From: Pseudomonadota bacterium
Lineage (GTDB): Bacteria; Pseudomonadota; Alphaproteobacteria; Sphingomonadales; Sphingomonadaceae
Assembly: GCA_021849075.1 (NCBI GenBank)
Contig: JAJZTH010000018.1
Coordinates: forward strand, 1-64,000
Length of the DNA: 64,000 nucleotides
Direction: 5' to 3'
In this document: positions 17,434-26,067 of the stretch, one piece after another
Layout of the letters: each line of letters begins with the position of its first letter
Position numbering within the stretch: position 1 is the stretch's first letter
The notes under the pieces: generated by a model
Database searches by the model: none
What the model was told of the DNA's origin: nothing
What the model saw: the letters and a program-made list of their open reading frames with translations, nothing else
Program-made: the position numbers and the translations under genes

Positions 17434-18885
17434 TCAGCCGGCGATGATCGCGCTGCTGAGCGCGCGCATGTCTGCGACGATATCGGTGGATGCCTCCAGC
17501 CCGGCGATGGTCGCTTCGAAACGATCTGCGCCCGAAGGCGCGAAACCGCCAAAGGACAGGCAGTCCTCCAGCTTCCGGCGCATATCCGCATCGGACATGG
17601 GGCTCAGGAAATTGCCGCGCGCTTCCGTGATCTCGGCGACGAACGGCCTGTCGCCGATCATCGCCTCGATCCGGGCGGGGGTGACGTTGCGGCCCATGCG
17701 CCGGTCCAGTTCAGCGTCGACGACCGGCGTCACTTTGGCCGCCAGAGCCAGAATGTCGGGCCGGGCCAGCGCCTCGGCCGTAAAATCGGAAAGGCTGACC
17801 GATCCCTGCACCAGCGCGCAGGCGATATTGTAACAGATGCTGAATTGCGCCTGCACCACGGATTTGGGCGCGCGGCGCATGTCCAGCGGCGTACCGACCG
17901 CCTGATTGCCCTGCGCATTGATGTTGGCGCGGATTTCCGTCACCTTCGTCCAGTCAAACCCATCCTGGGTGCGGATCTGCAAGGCCGCGTCGATCGCGCA
18001 ATGGTTCATGCGGCAACAGGGATAGGGTTTGTAGGACAGGTCTTCGAAATGATAGCGCGTGCCAAGGTCGGCGCGCAGCACATCGCTGTCCAGTTCGCCC
18101 TGCAAATAGGTGCGGTTCAGGCCATCAATCCCTTCGAAGACATTCTGGGCGCCGCGAATATTCTTCCGGGCCAGCGCGATCGCGGTCATGGCCGAACGCG
18201 CGCCAAATCCGGGCTGCATGCGTTTGGTCAGTGCGCCATCGCGCGTGACCTGATGGGTGCCGGCCGCCTGGCTATAGGCGTTGCCAAGCGCGTTGATGGT
18301 GTCATCGACGGAAAGCCGCAATATCCGCGCCGCCGCTGCGGTCGCTGCAAAATGGGCGAACAGCGCGCTATAGATGAAGCCGGCCTGGATCAGGCCAATG
18401 CGGGTGGCGACCCCCAGCCGGCAGATCAGTTCCAGCCCGGATATGACGCCGGTGTAAAATTCCTGTCCGCTGACCGGACGGCCCGCCATTTCGGCGGCGG
18501 CCAATGCTGCAGGGATGACCGATATGCCGCCATGCAGGATCGCTTTGTCATGCGTGTCGTCATAGTCGCACGCATGCGCCATCACGCCGTTGATCCATGC
18601 CGCGTTCGGGGCGGGAACGTGCAGGTTGGTCCACAGCACATGGGCTTCCGGCTTGCCGCCCCAGTCCGCCACGATGTCCCGCACTTCATCCACGCCCGGC
18701 GCATGCGCGCCGGCCAGCGCGCACGCCAGCGTGTCATAGATGTTCAGCCGCGCCGCAGCGACCGCCGTGCGCGGCAATGCGCCAAAGGACAGTGCGGCGG
18801 AGAAATCTGAATAAACTTTTGAAAAATCAGGAGTATTAATGGAATCGGGTGCGTTCGACATATCCATCGTCACAGTCTCCATCAT
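17434..18885 (-). CDS. MmgE/PrpD family protein
   Basis: 483 aa. The family includes 2-methylcitrate dehydratase and cis-aconitate decarboxylase. NIYDTLACALAGAHAPG, MAHACDYDDTHDKAILHGG and KPYPCCRMNHCAIDA are conserved blocks; the last contains the active-site Lys/His region. Substrates in the family are tricarboxylates or branched dicarboxylates. An MmgE/PrpD gene also accompanies the P. aeruginosa itaconate genes. The annotated start has in-frame alternatives at residues 2, 8 and 10. Confidence 0.88.
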   Translation of the reverse strand: MMETVTMDMSNAPDSINTPDFSKVYSDFSAALSFGALPRTAVAAARLNIYDTLACALAGAHAPGVDEVRDIVADWGGKPEAHVLWTNLHVPAPNAAWINGVMAHACDYDDTHDKAILHGGISVIPAALAAAEMAGRPVSGQEFYTGVISGLELICRLGVATRIGLIQAGFIYSALFAHFAATAAAARILRLSVDDTINALGNAYSQAAGTHQVTRDGALTKRMQPGFGARSAMTAIALARKNIRGAQNVFEGIDGLNRTYLQGELDSDVLRADLGTRYHFEDLSYKPYPCCRMNHCAIDAALQIRTQDGFDWTKVTEIRANINAQGNQAVGTPLDMRRAPKSVVQAQFSICYNIACALVQGSVSLSDFTAEALARPDILALAAKVTPVVDAELDRRMGRNVTPARIEAMIGDRPFVAEITEARGNFLSPMSDADMRRKLEDCLSFGGFAPSGADRFEATIAGLEASTDIVADMRALSSAIIAG

Positions 18886-18889
18886 GCTT

Positions 18890-20242
18890 TTACGGGATTA
18901 ACGGTCCCAGTTCCGCGCCGACATCGTCCATCGTCGCGACGCGCCAACAGGCGTCCCGCAGCAGAGCCGACGCTTGCGAACCCAACTGGCCCTCGGCCAA
19001 ATCCATGAACTTGGTGTCCAGTTCGTTGTCCGTCATCGGCCGTTCGATGCTGCCGCGCGCATGTTCGACATGCGCCGTCACCTGTGACCCGTCGGCCAAT
19101 ATGGCCTCCACCCGTGCTTCGCCCTTGCCCATGTCCGGGACCGGATCGGCAGTGATAAGCGCGCGTAATCTGGCGATGTGCGGATCGGTCAGGCTGTCGG
19201 GCTGGGTCGCGGCGATGCCCGGCCTGTCCTGCAGCAGGGCGACGGAGGCCCAGTGAAACACGCTGACATGCGATTCCAGCATGGTGCGCGGCTCCCGCTT
19301 GCCGGTCAGCCGCAGGACAAGCGGGTTCACCAGCAACCGCACCTGCGCGATGGGCGACGCCTGCGCCATCGCCTGTGCGCGGATGCTCTGGCAGGCGTCG
19401 ATCACCGGATGGATCACGATCCCGCAAGGATAGGGCTTGTAGCGATTGCGCAGCATTTCATGATGCGTGCCAAGATCGGCCAGCGCGATCGCGGGATCGG
19501 ACCCTCGCGCATAGACGTCGAAAAAGCCGCCATCGGCTTCCAGCGCGTCGTCGGTACAATCGAACCCTTCCGCCGCCAGCAATGCGGCCGTCACGCCGCA
19601 CCGCGTCGCATGACCGGGCCGGAAATGCGCCGTCATCGTCCCATGGGTCGATCGAAAGCCCGATCCCTGCGACGCCGCGATTCCGATCGCCCAGCCCATC
19701 GCTTGCCGGTCAAGGCCCAGAAGCCGGCCCATCGCCGCAGCAACGCCGATGGGACCGCTCAACCCGTTCACATAATAGCTCGTGTCGACGGGACCGGGGG
19801 GGAGGACCAGCATGTTGGCCAGCCGGCATTGCACCTCTATCCCCAAGGCAAGCGCGTTCAGCAATTCCTCGCCCGATATGCTGCGGCTCTGCGCCAGCGC
19901 GAACAGCGCGGCGGCGGCAGGACCGCTGGGATGCGCGACGCTGGGCAGATGGGCGTCGTCAAAGGCCAGAACGGAGGAGGCGATGCAGTTGACGAAAGCC
20001 GCGCTGGCCATGTCGGTGCGAACGCCATGGCCGATGATCGTGGCCTTGCCGCCTGTGCCTTGCGCGGCCACCATCCTTGCCGCCAGAGCCGGCGCGCTTT
20101 CGCGGCTGCCGGCGATGGCGACGCCAACCCAGTTCAGCCATGCCCGCGCCGCTTCATGCCGAACCGCCGGCGGCAGCGCGTCAAATCGCGTTTCCACCGC
20201 ATAGCGCGCGATTTCCTGGGTCAGGGCGGGCTTTCCCGTCAC
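18890..20242 (-). CDS. MmgE/PrpD family protein
   Basis: 450 aa, second family member, clearly different from its neighbour. ARAWLNWVGVAIAGS, VLAFDDAHLPSVAHPSG and RYKPYPCGIVIHPVIDA match the dehydratase/decarboxylase fold. The start is GTG at 20242 and overlaps the stop of the SDR gene upstream (GTGA). The next gene follows after 4 bp. Two tandem PrpD-like proteins may act as a heteromer or on successive isomers (inference). Confidence 0.86.
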   Translation of the reverse strand: MTGKPALTQEIARYAVETRFDALPPAVRHEAARAWLNWVGVAIAGSRESAPALAARMVAAQGTGGKATIIGHGVRTDMASAAFVNCIASSVLAFDDAHLPSVAHPSGPAAAALFALAQSRSISGEELLNALALGIEVQCRLANMLVLPPGPVDTSYYVNGLSGPIGVAAAMGRLLGLDRQAMGWAIGIAASQGSGFRSTHGTMTAHFRPGHATRCGVTAALLAAEGFDCTDDALEADGGFFDVYARGSDPAIALADLGTHHEMLRNRYKPYPCGIVIHPVIDACQSIRAQAMAQASPIAQVRLLVNPLVLRLTGKREPRTMLESHVSVFHWASVALLQDRPGIAATQPDSLTDPHIARLRALITADPVPDMGKGEARVEAILADGSQVTAHVEHARGSIERPMTDNELDTKFMDLAEGQLGSQASALLRDACWRVATMDDVGAELGPLIP

Positions 20243-21096
20243 GAACCGAAATTTCGATTGGGCGTCGTCGTCTGAAAATGGGGTGAAATCGCGCTCACGC
20301 CGGCATCGACGGGCAAAGTAACCCCTGTGATCCAGCGCGCTTCATCGCTGGCCAGGAACAGCACGGCATAGCCGACGTCCCAGCCGGTGCCTTCGGTCCC
20401 CAGGACGGAAATCCGGCTGCGATACGCGCGCACATCGTCGGGAATGCCCTTGCCATAGACGACAGGCGTGTAGACGAAACCGGGTGCGACATTATTCACC
20501 CTTATGCCGTCCGGGCCGTGATTGCCGGCCATCGTCCGCGTCATGTTGACGATCGTGCCTTTCGACGTCGCGTAGAACAGGTTGGGATGACCACCATGGA
20601 GTCCGGTGATGGACCCGATATTGATGATCGATCCACCACCTGTCTTGCGCATTTCGGGCACGGCATAGCGCGCCGTCATGACGATCGATTTGATGTTGAT
20701 CGCCATGCCGCGATCCCACTCGTCCAGATCGACGGCGGTTGCATCGCCCCGCACCTTGCTGGTGCCCACGACATTGACCAGAATGTCGAGCCGTCCGTAG
20801 CGCGCGATGGTTTCCGCAACGGCGCGCTGGCAATCGGCCTCTACGCTGACATCGCCCTGAATGGCAAAGCATGTGCCGCCTTCCGCCTCGATCATCCGCC
20901 CGGTTTCCTGCGCGGCTTCAAGATTATAGTCGAGCAGGCAGACATGGGCGCCATGCCGCGCAAGCAGGATCGCCGACCCGCGGCCATTGCCAATCCCTTC
21001 GGCCGAAGAGCCTGCACCGGTAACGAGCGCCACCTTTCCTGCGACCCGGTCGCCCTTGCCCCCGGGCAAACCTTCTGCCGTTTCGAAATCAGCCAC
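20239..21096 (-). CDS. Short-chain dehydrogenase/reductase
   Basis: 285 aa. The cofactor loop is extended (TGAGSSAEGIGNGRG rather than TGxxxGIG), then LLDYNLEA with Asp after strand 2 (NAD preference), NIGSITG with the catalytic Ser, and YATSK. A C-terminal extension follows DAGVSAI. First gene of the minus-strand run that continues through both MmgE/PrpD genes. Likely oxidises a hydroxyl group of the substrate or its CoA ester. Confidence 0.9.
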   Translation of the reverse strand: MADFETAEGLPGGKGDRVAGKVALVTGAGSSAEGIGNGRGSAILLARHGAHVCLLDYNLEAAQETGRMIEAEGGTCFAIQGDVSVEADCQRAVAETIARYGRLDILVNVVGTSKVRGDATAVDLDEWDRGMAINIKSIVMTARYAVPEMRKTGGGSIINIGSITGLHGGHPNLFYATSKGTIVNMTRTMAGNHGPDGIRVNNVAPGFVYTPVVYGKGIPDDVRAYRSRISVLGTEGTGWDVGYAVLFLASDEARWITGVTLPVDAGVSAISPHFQTTTPNRNFGS

Positions 21097-21240
21097 GCCA
21101 TCCTCTCCTTCCTGTCGCGAAGGCTGCGGTCAATCAGGTGCCGCAATTCCTCCATTTCGTTCAGTCTACACATGATCCGTCGGATCATGCGCGCCCTTTC
21201 AGTTGCAGCCCTTTCTACAGGCCGATCCTATTCATGCAAG

Positions 21241-21256
21241 AGGTCAGACCATTTAT
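21241..21256. promoter_or_regulatory. Candidate GntR/FCD operator
   Basis: AGGTCAGACCATTTAT; the core GGTCAGACC is a near-perfect palindrome. It lies 145 bp upstream of the SDR start, in a 292-bp gap (21097-21388) where nothing else was recognised. It would control the 21096-to-16657 operon. Confidence 0.55.
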
Positions 21257-21388
21257 TGATGATATCGGACGGCAGGGCTATTGCGTCGGGCAAAGGCTGC
21301 ATGCGTGGCGGCGATGCCGGAACGGTGCGCAATGATCGAAGAAGATGTGAACGCGGATTTGCCGATCGCCAATCCATCGCTGCGGAGT

Positions 21389-22705
21389 CTAAGCGTCAAG
21401 GCCCCGAATCTTGCGCAGGTCGATACCCAGTCGTCGGACCCGATAGTAGAAGGTCTTGCGTGGCAGACCCAGCCGCTCGATCGCTTGCCCCATGTCGCCC
21501 CCGGTTGCCTGAATCGCCTCTATGATCGCGGTGCGTTCAAACGCATCCATACGCTCGTCGAGCGGCATCGACTCGGCGTCTGAAACCGGTTCCTGCTCCA
21601 GACCCAAAGCCAAACGCTCGGCCAGTCGCCCCAATTCATGAACATTGCCGGGCCAGTCATGGTCCAGCAAATGGGTCAGCACCTTGCGGCTCACTGGCGG
21701 CGCGGCGCGGCGAAAGCGACGGGCGGCGGCGTCCAGCAAATGGGCGAAGATCAGCGGAATATCCTCGCGCCGTTCGCGGAGCGGCGGGATGTGTAATTGC
21801 ACGGCGGCCAGTCGATAGAGCAAGGCGGGCGGTATCGTCGCCGCCTGACCCTGCTGCATCATGCAACCGATGACGCGCAGGTCCACCGGTTGCGGTTCAC
21901 GCGCGCCGACGGGGCGGACCAGCCGATCCTCCAGAAACTGGATGAGATGCGCTTGCAATGCGGGGCCGGACTGGTCGACATCATCCAGAAACAGCGTCCC
22001 CTGATGCGCGCGGGCCAGGCGACCCTCCAGCGGCGCGCGGCCAGCGACGCTTTCGCCATGCAGGCTGGTTTCTGCGATCGCATCGGGCACGGCGGCGCAG
22101 GCGATGCTGACGAACTGGGTATTGGCGCGCCGGCTGCGCTGGTGGATCATGCGCGCGACCAGTTCCTTGCCGGTGCCGGTTTCGCCTTCGATCAATATGT
22201 CTATGTTGGTGTCCGCCAATGTCGCCACCATGGCGCGCAGCCGCTCGATCGCCGGGGAATGGCCGATCAGGGGGGAGGGGATGGCGGTATCGACCATCGC
22301 GCGCAGGCGGCGATTTTCGATCACCAGCAGCCTGTTTTCGCTCGCCCGGGCCACCGATGCCAGCAATGCGTCCGGGTCGAAGGGTTTCGTCAGGAAATCC
22401 CAGGCGCCCGCCTTCAATGCATCCACGGCCATCGGCACATCGCCATGGCCCGTCACCAGGATCACCGGCAATTCCGCGTCGCGGACGTTGAGTGAACGGA
22501 ACAGGTCAATGCCCGACATATGCGGCATGCGCACATCGCTGATCACCACGCCGGGGAAATCCGCGTCGATTGCTTCCAGCGCATCGGCGGCGCGCGCAAA
22601 TGGCAGGACGCGGTGGCCCGCCAGCGTCAGCGTTTGCGCCATGGCGGCGCGCAGATCATCATCATCATCGACCAGGGCGATCTGGCGGGGCGGTGCGTCC
22701 GTCAT
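21389..22705 (-). CDS. dctD: DctD-like response regulator (NtrC architecture, degenerate GAFTGA)
   Basis: 438 aa. Receiver domain 1-125 with phosphoacceptor Asp in VVISDVRMP and Lys in FLTKPFD. An AAA+ domain spans about 140-380 with Walker A GETGTGKE and Walker B LFLDDVD (usually LFLDEI). The Fis-type HTH is at the end (AIERLGLPRKTFYYRVRRLG). The sigma-54 contact loop, normally ELFGHExGAFTGA, reads SLHGESVAGRAPLEG, so GAFTGA is lost. It overlaps dctB by ATGA (22702-22705). It probably regulates dctA, but perhaps through sigma-70 promoters. Confidence 0.85.
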   Translation of the reverse strand: MTDAPPRQIALVDDDDDLRAAMAQTLTLAGHRVLPFARAADALEAIDADFPGVVISDVRMPHMSGIDLFRSLNVRDAELPVILVTGHGDVPMAVDALKAGAWDFLTKPFDPDALLASVARASENRLLVIENRRLRAMVDTAIPSPLIGHSPAIERLRAMVATLADTNIDILIEGETGTGKELVARMIHQRSRRANTQFVSIACAAVPDAIAETSLHGESVAGRAPLEGRLARAHQGTLFLDDVDQSGPALQAHLIQFLEDRLVRPVGAREPQPVDLRVIGCMMQQGQAATIPPALLYRLAAVQLHIPPLRERREDIPLIFAHLLDAAARRFRRAAPPVSRKVLTHLLDHDWPGNVHELGRLAERLALGLEQEPVSDAESMPLDERMDAFERTAIIEAIQATGGDMGQAIERLGLPRKTFYYRVRRLGIDLRKIRGLDA

Positions 22706-24459
22706 GCGCGTTTCAGGCTCAGTTGGAAATGAGCGCCTGCTTCACTGGGCAGCAAACGCAGCGCGCCGCCCATGTCGGCCATGATGTCGCTGGCGATGAC
22801 GAGGCCAAGTCCCAGGCCAGACGGGCGACTGGTGACGAAGGGGGTGAAGAGTTGGCCCTGCACGGATGCGTCGATACCTGGCCCGTTGTCGATCACGGAC
22901 AGAAGCACCGTCTCCGCTTCGAGCGTTACGGTCAGGCGGATCGTCGGCGCGGCCACGCCCTCCAACGCCTCCAGCGCGTTTTGCAACAGGTTGACCAGCA
23001 CCTGCTCCAGCCGGATCGTGTCGGCCATGACGCGCAATTTGTCAGGCAGGTCGGGCAGTAGCAGGTCGACCCGCGCCAGCCGCGACTTCAGGATCAGCAC
23101 GCTGCCTTCGATCGGTCCTGCCAGTGGGATGGCGTCGATCGCCCCGGTCGCCTTGCGGGAAAAGCCGCGCAATTCAGCCGTCACCTTGCCGATCCGGTCG
23201 GTCAACCGCTCGATCGCCGCCATATTCTCGACCGCGGCACTGGTGTCGCCGCGCTCGATCAAAAGCCGGCCATTGGCGGCATAGCTGCGGATCGCGGCGA
23301 CCGGCTGGGCGGTTTCATGGGCGATGCCGGCCGTAATCTGGCCAAGCGAAGCAAGCCGATTGGCCTGGCGCAGCCCTTCGCGCAGCGTGTCGGCGCGCGT
23401 CTCGCTGGCGGCGCGTTCCTCCATTTCGCGGCGCAGTTCCTGGGTGCGGGCCGTGACCACCGCTTCCAACTCGCTGGTGCGGGCGGCTGCCATGGCGGCC
23501 CGTTCGGCGCGACGATGCGCGCGCTCACGCAGAATCCAGATGCCGCCAGCCAGCAGCATCAGCAGCAACAGTGTCGCCAGCCGCACCGTGCGCACAAAGC
23601 TTTCCACGCCATGCAATGGGGTCAGCATGTTGAGCTGCCAGCCCGGCTCGCCCGCCGCCACCGATTGCCACAACAGGCGGCGGCGCGGTTCGTCGGCAGG
23701 GCTGACGATTTGTCGGCCATCGGCATCGCTCAGTCCCTTGAGCGGCACTGGCAACAACGATCCACGGCCGGACTGCAATTCGGCGCGGAAGCGCTGCTTG
23801 GTCTCGGCGGACAGGGGATGGATGGTGGTGAAGCGCCAGTCGGGCCGGCTGGTGATCAGGATGATCCCTTCGCGACTGGTGATGTAGGTGATTTCGCCCA
23901 GCCGCGCCCATTGCTGCTCGATCCCGTCAAATTCCAGCTTCACCACGACATAGCCGCCGCCGCGTGAGCGCCGCGACAGATACATGCCAGGCCGTTCGCT
24001 GATCGTGCCGAGCGCAAATTGCGCGCCCGATCCATGGGCGACCGCCAGCTTGAAATAATTGCGGAAGGCGTAGTTCTGGCCGACGAAGCTGCGCGGGCTG
24101 TTCCAGTTGCTCGACGCAACCGTGCGGCCCGATGCGTCGAGCACATAGATTTGCGCAGCGCCGGTGGTGCGCGCCAGCGTCTCCAGCTTGCGGTCGAGCG
24201 CGCGCAAGGCCGCCTGCGATCCGGTCAGGCCCGCGACCAGATCGCTATCGTCGGACAGAGCGATCGGCAGCAAGCGAAACCGTTCTATCTCGCTCTTGAG
24301 ATAGGCTTGCCGCAATATTGCCGCGCCGCGCGTCTCAGCGCTCAGCCGCGCAACGGCGTTGCGTTCGGCAACCTCGCCCGACAGCCACAACAGACCGCTG
24401 GCTGCACCCAGGAACAGGGCGATCCACAGGATGCGAGTCGGAAAGCGGGCGGCGTTCAT
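22702..24459 (-). CDS. dctB: DctB-like sensor histidine kinase
   Basis: 585 aa. An N-terminal membrane helix is followed by a periplasmic sensor of about 270 residues of the DctB double-Cache type (IYVLDASGRTVASSNW, YAFRNYFKLAV, GMYLSRRSRGG) and a second helix (ATLLLLMLLAGGIWI). The H-box is GITAGIAHETAQPVAAIRSYA (His in HETAQP), the N-box NLLQNALEAL, and G-boxes DNGPGID and GLGLGLVIASDI. It senses C4-dicarboxylates in the family. The start at 24459 gives the usual short N-terminus before the first helix; a longer in-frame start at 24531 is less likely. Confidence 0.88.
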   Translation of the reverse strand: MNAARFPTRILWIALFLGAASGLLWLSGEVAERNAVARLSAETRGAAILRQAYLKSEIERFRLLPIALSDDSDLVAGLTGSQAALRALDRKLETLARTTGAAQIYVLDASGRTVASSNWNSPRSFVGQNYAFRNYFKLAVAHGSGAQFALGTISERPGMYLSRRSRGGGYVVVKLEFDGIEQQWARLGEITYITSREGIILITSRPDWRFTTIHPLSAETKQRFRAELQSGRGSLLPVPLKGLSDADGRQIVSPADEPRRRLLWQSVAAGEPGWQLNMLTPLHGVESFVRTVRLATLLLLMLLAGGIWILRERAHRRAERAAMAAARTSELEAVVTARTQELRREMEERAASETRADTLREGLRQANRLASLGQITAGIAHETAQPVAAIRSYAANGRLLIERGDTSAAVENMAAIERLTDRIGKVTAELRGFSRKATGAIDAIPLAGPIEGSVLILKSRLARVDLLLPDLPDKLRVMADTIRLEQVLVNLLQNALEALEGVAAPTIRLTVTLEAETVLLSVIDNGPGIDASVQGQLFTPFVTSRPSGLGLGLVIASDIMADMGGALRLLPSEAGAHFQLSLKRA

Positions 24460-24590
24460 AAGCCTGCATATCGCGTCGCTACGGCTTGTGCAAATTTTGA
24501 CACATTTCGCCATTTTTATGGGCAGAAACATGCATTTGTTGCGGTGTTATCTCCGGTTCTGGAGTTGGTTAAATAATTGATATTAATTGA

Positions 24591-24596
24591 TATAAT
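24591..24596 (+). promoter_or_regulatory. Possible -10 element of the dctA promoter
   Basis: TATAAT at 24591-24596 in an AT-rich stretch of the dctB-dctA divergent gap, about 120 bp before the dctA start. No good -35 box at 16-18 nt is present and no convincing -24/-12 (TGGCAC-N5-TTGC) sigma-54 promoter was found in the gap. Confidence 0.35.
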
Positions 24597-24714
24597 GTCA
24601 GTTGCTTGGGAATTTGTCGCGCCTGTGGCTAGGCGCGATACTGGCCGCCTCATTCCCCGACCCGCTCAATCAAGAAGGCGGGAAGGCTTTTGGCGAGGGC
24701 CAGAAAGACCTGTC

Positions 24715-26055
24715 ATGCAGATTGCTTCTCTTCCCGACGCGCCCGATATTCGGCGCCCCTGGTATCTTCATCTCTACGCGCAGGTGCTGCTGGCGATCGT
24801 CGCCGGCGTGATGCTTGGCCATTTCGCGCCCCATCTGGGCGAAGCGATGAAGCCGGTCGGCGATGTCTTCATCAAGGCGGTGAAGATGGTCATCGCCCCG
24901 GTCATCTTCCTGACGATCGTCACCGGGATCGCCGGCATGCGCGACATTGGCAGCGTCGGTCGGGTCGCGGGCAAAGCCTTCGCCTATTTCCTGTTCTTTT
25001 CGACGCTGGCGCTGATCGTCGGCATGATCGTCGCCAATGTGGTGCGGCCGGGCGCGGGCCTCAACATCGATCCCGCGACGCTGGATGGCAGCAAGGTCAG
25101 CGAATATGCGCAAAAGGCGCATGACAGCACGCTGTCCGGCTTCCTGACCGGGATCATTCCCGACAGTTTCCTGTCCGCTTTCGTCAGCGGCAATATCCTG
25201 CAGGTGCTGTTCGTCGCGATCCTGTTCGGCGTCGCGCTGGCGATGATCGGCGCGCGCGGCGCGCGCGTGCTCGACCTGCTGGAAGATGTCTCTATCGTTG
25301 TCTTCAAGCTGGTTGCCATCGTCATGAAGGCGGCGCCGATCGGCGCGTTCGGGGCGATGGCCTTCACGATCGGCAAATATGGCGTCGGCACGCTCGCCAA
25401 TCTCGCCTTCCTGGTCGGCACCTTCTACCTGACGTCGGCGCTGTTCGTGATTGTGATCCTGGGTCTGGTCGCGCGGTTCGCCGGCTTCTCCATCTTTGGC
25501 CTGATCCGTTATCTGAAGACCGAATTGCTGCTGGTGCTCGGCACCTCTTCATCGGAAAGCGCTCTGCCGGCCCTGATCGAGAAGATGGAGCGCGCAGGCT
25601 GTCCCAAATCGATCGTCGGGCTGGTCGTGCCGACTGGCTACAGCTTCAACCTCGACGGCACCAATATCTACATGACTCTCGCCGCGCTGTTCATCGCGCA
25701 GGCGACCGGCGTCGACCTCTCTCTGGGCGATCAGATCCTGCTCCTTGGCGTGGCCATGCTGTCGTCCAAGGGTGCGGCAGGCGTGACCGGGGCGGGCTTC
25801 ATCACGTTGGCGGCGACCCTCTCCATCGTCCCTTCCGTGCCCGTCGCCGGCATGGCCCTTATTCTGGGCGTCGATCGCTTCATGAGCGAATGCCGCAGCC
25901 TTACCAACTTCATCGGCAATGCGGTGGCGACGATCGTCGTCTCGCGCTGGGAAGGGAAGCTGGACCAAAGCCAGTTGCAGGCGGCGATGCGGGGGCAGGG
26001 CGGGGCGCCATCCCCGGCCGAGCCTGCGCTCACCAACGCCGTCCCGGCGGAATGA
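24715..26055 (+). CDS. dctA: C4-dicarboxylate/cation symporter DctA
   Basis: 446 aa, the usual length for DctA. Eight membrane helices plus two re-entrant loops: [18 protein letters not shown] contains the serine-rich hairpin, and [20 protein letters not shown] the NxDG substrate and cation motif. Takes up succinate, fumarate and malate. The start [11 protein letters not shown] matches the cytoplasmic N-terminus of homologues; an in-frame extension to 24577 runs through the promoter. It is followed after 12 bp by a porin gene, so probably one operon. Confidence 0.95.
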   Translation: MQIASLPDAPDIRRPWYLHLYAQVLLAIVAGVMLGHFAPHLGEAMKPVGDVFIKAVKMVIAPVIFLTIVTGIAGMRDIGSVGRVAGKAFAYFLFFSTLALIVGMIVANVVRPGAGLNIDPATLDGSKVSEYAQKAHDSTLSGFLTGIIPDSFLSAFVSGNILQVLFVAILFGVALAMIGARGARVLDLLEDVSIVVFKLVAIVMKAAPIGAFGAMAFTIGKYGVGTLANLAFLVGTFYLTSALFVIVILGLVARFAGFSIFGLIRYLKTELLLVLGTSSSESALPALIEKMERAGCPKSIVGLVVPTGYSFNLDGTNIYMTLAALFIAQATGVDLSLGDQILLLGVAMLSSKGAAGVTGAGFITLAATLSIVPSVPVAGMALILGVDRFMSECRSLTNFIGNAVATIVVSRWEGKLDQSQLQAAMRGQGGAPSPAEPALTNAVPAE

Positions 26056-26067
26056 GGCGCAGCCACC

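Noticed and set aside
24532..24714. Sigma-54 (-24/-12) promoter for dctA
   Set aside because: Only a poor GG-N10-GC match near 24680 exists, too close to the ATG and lacking the TTGC part.
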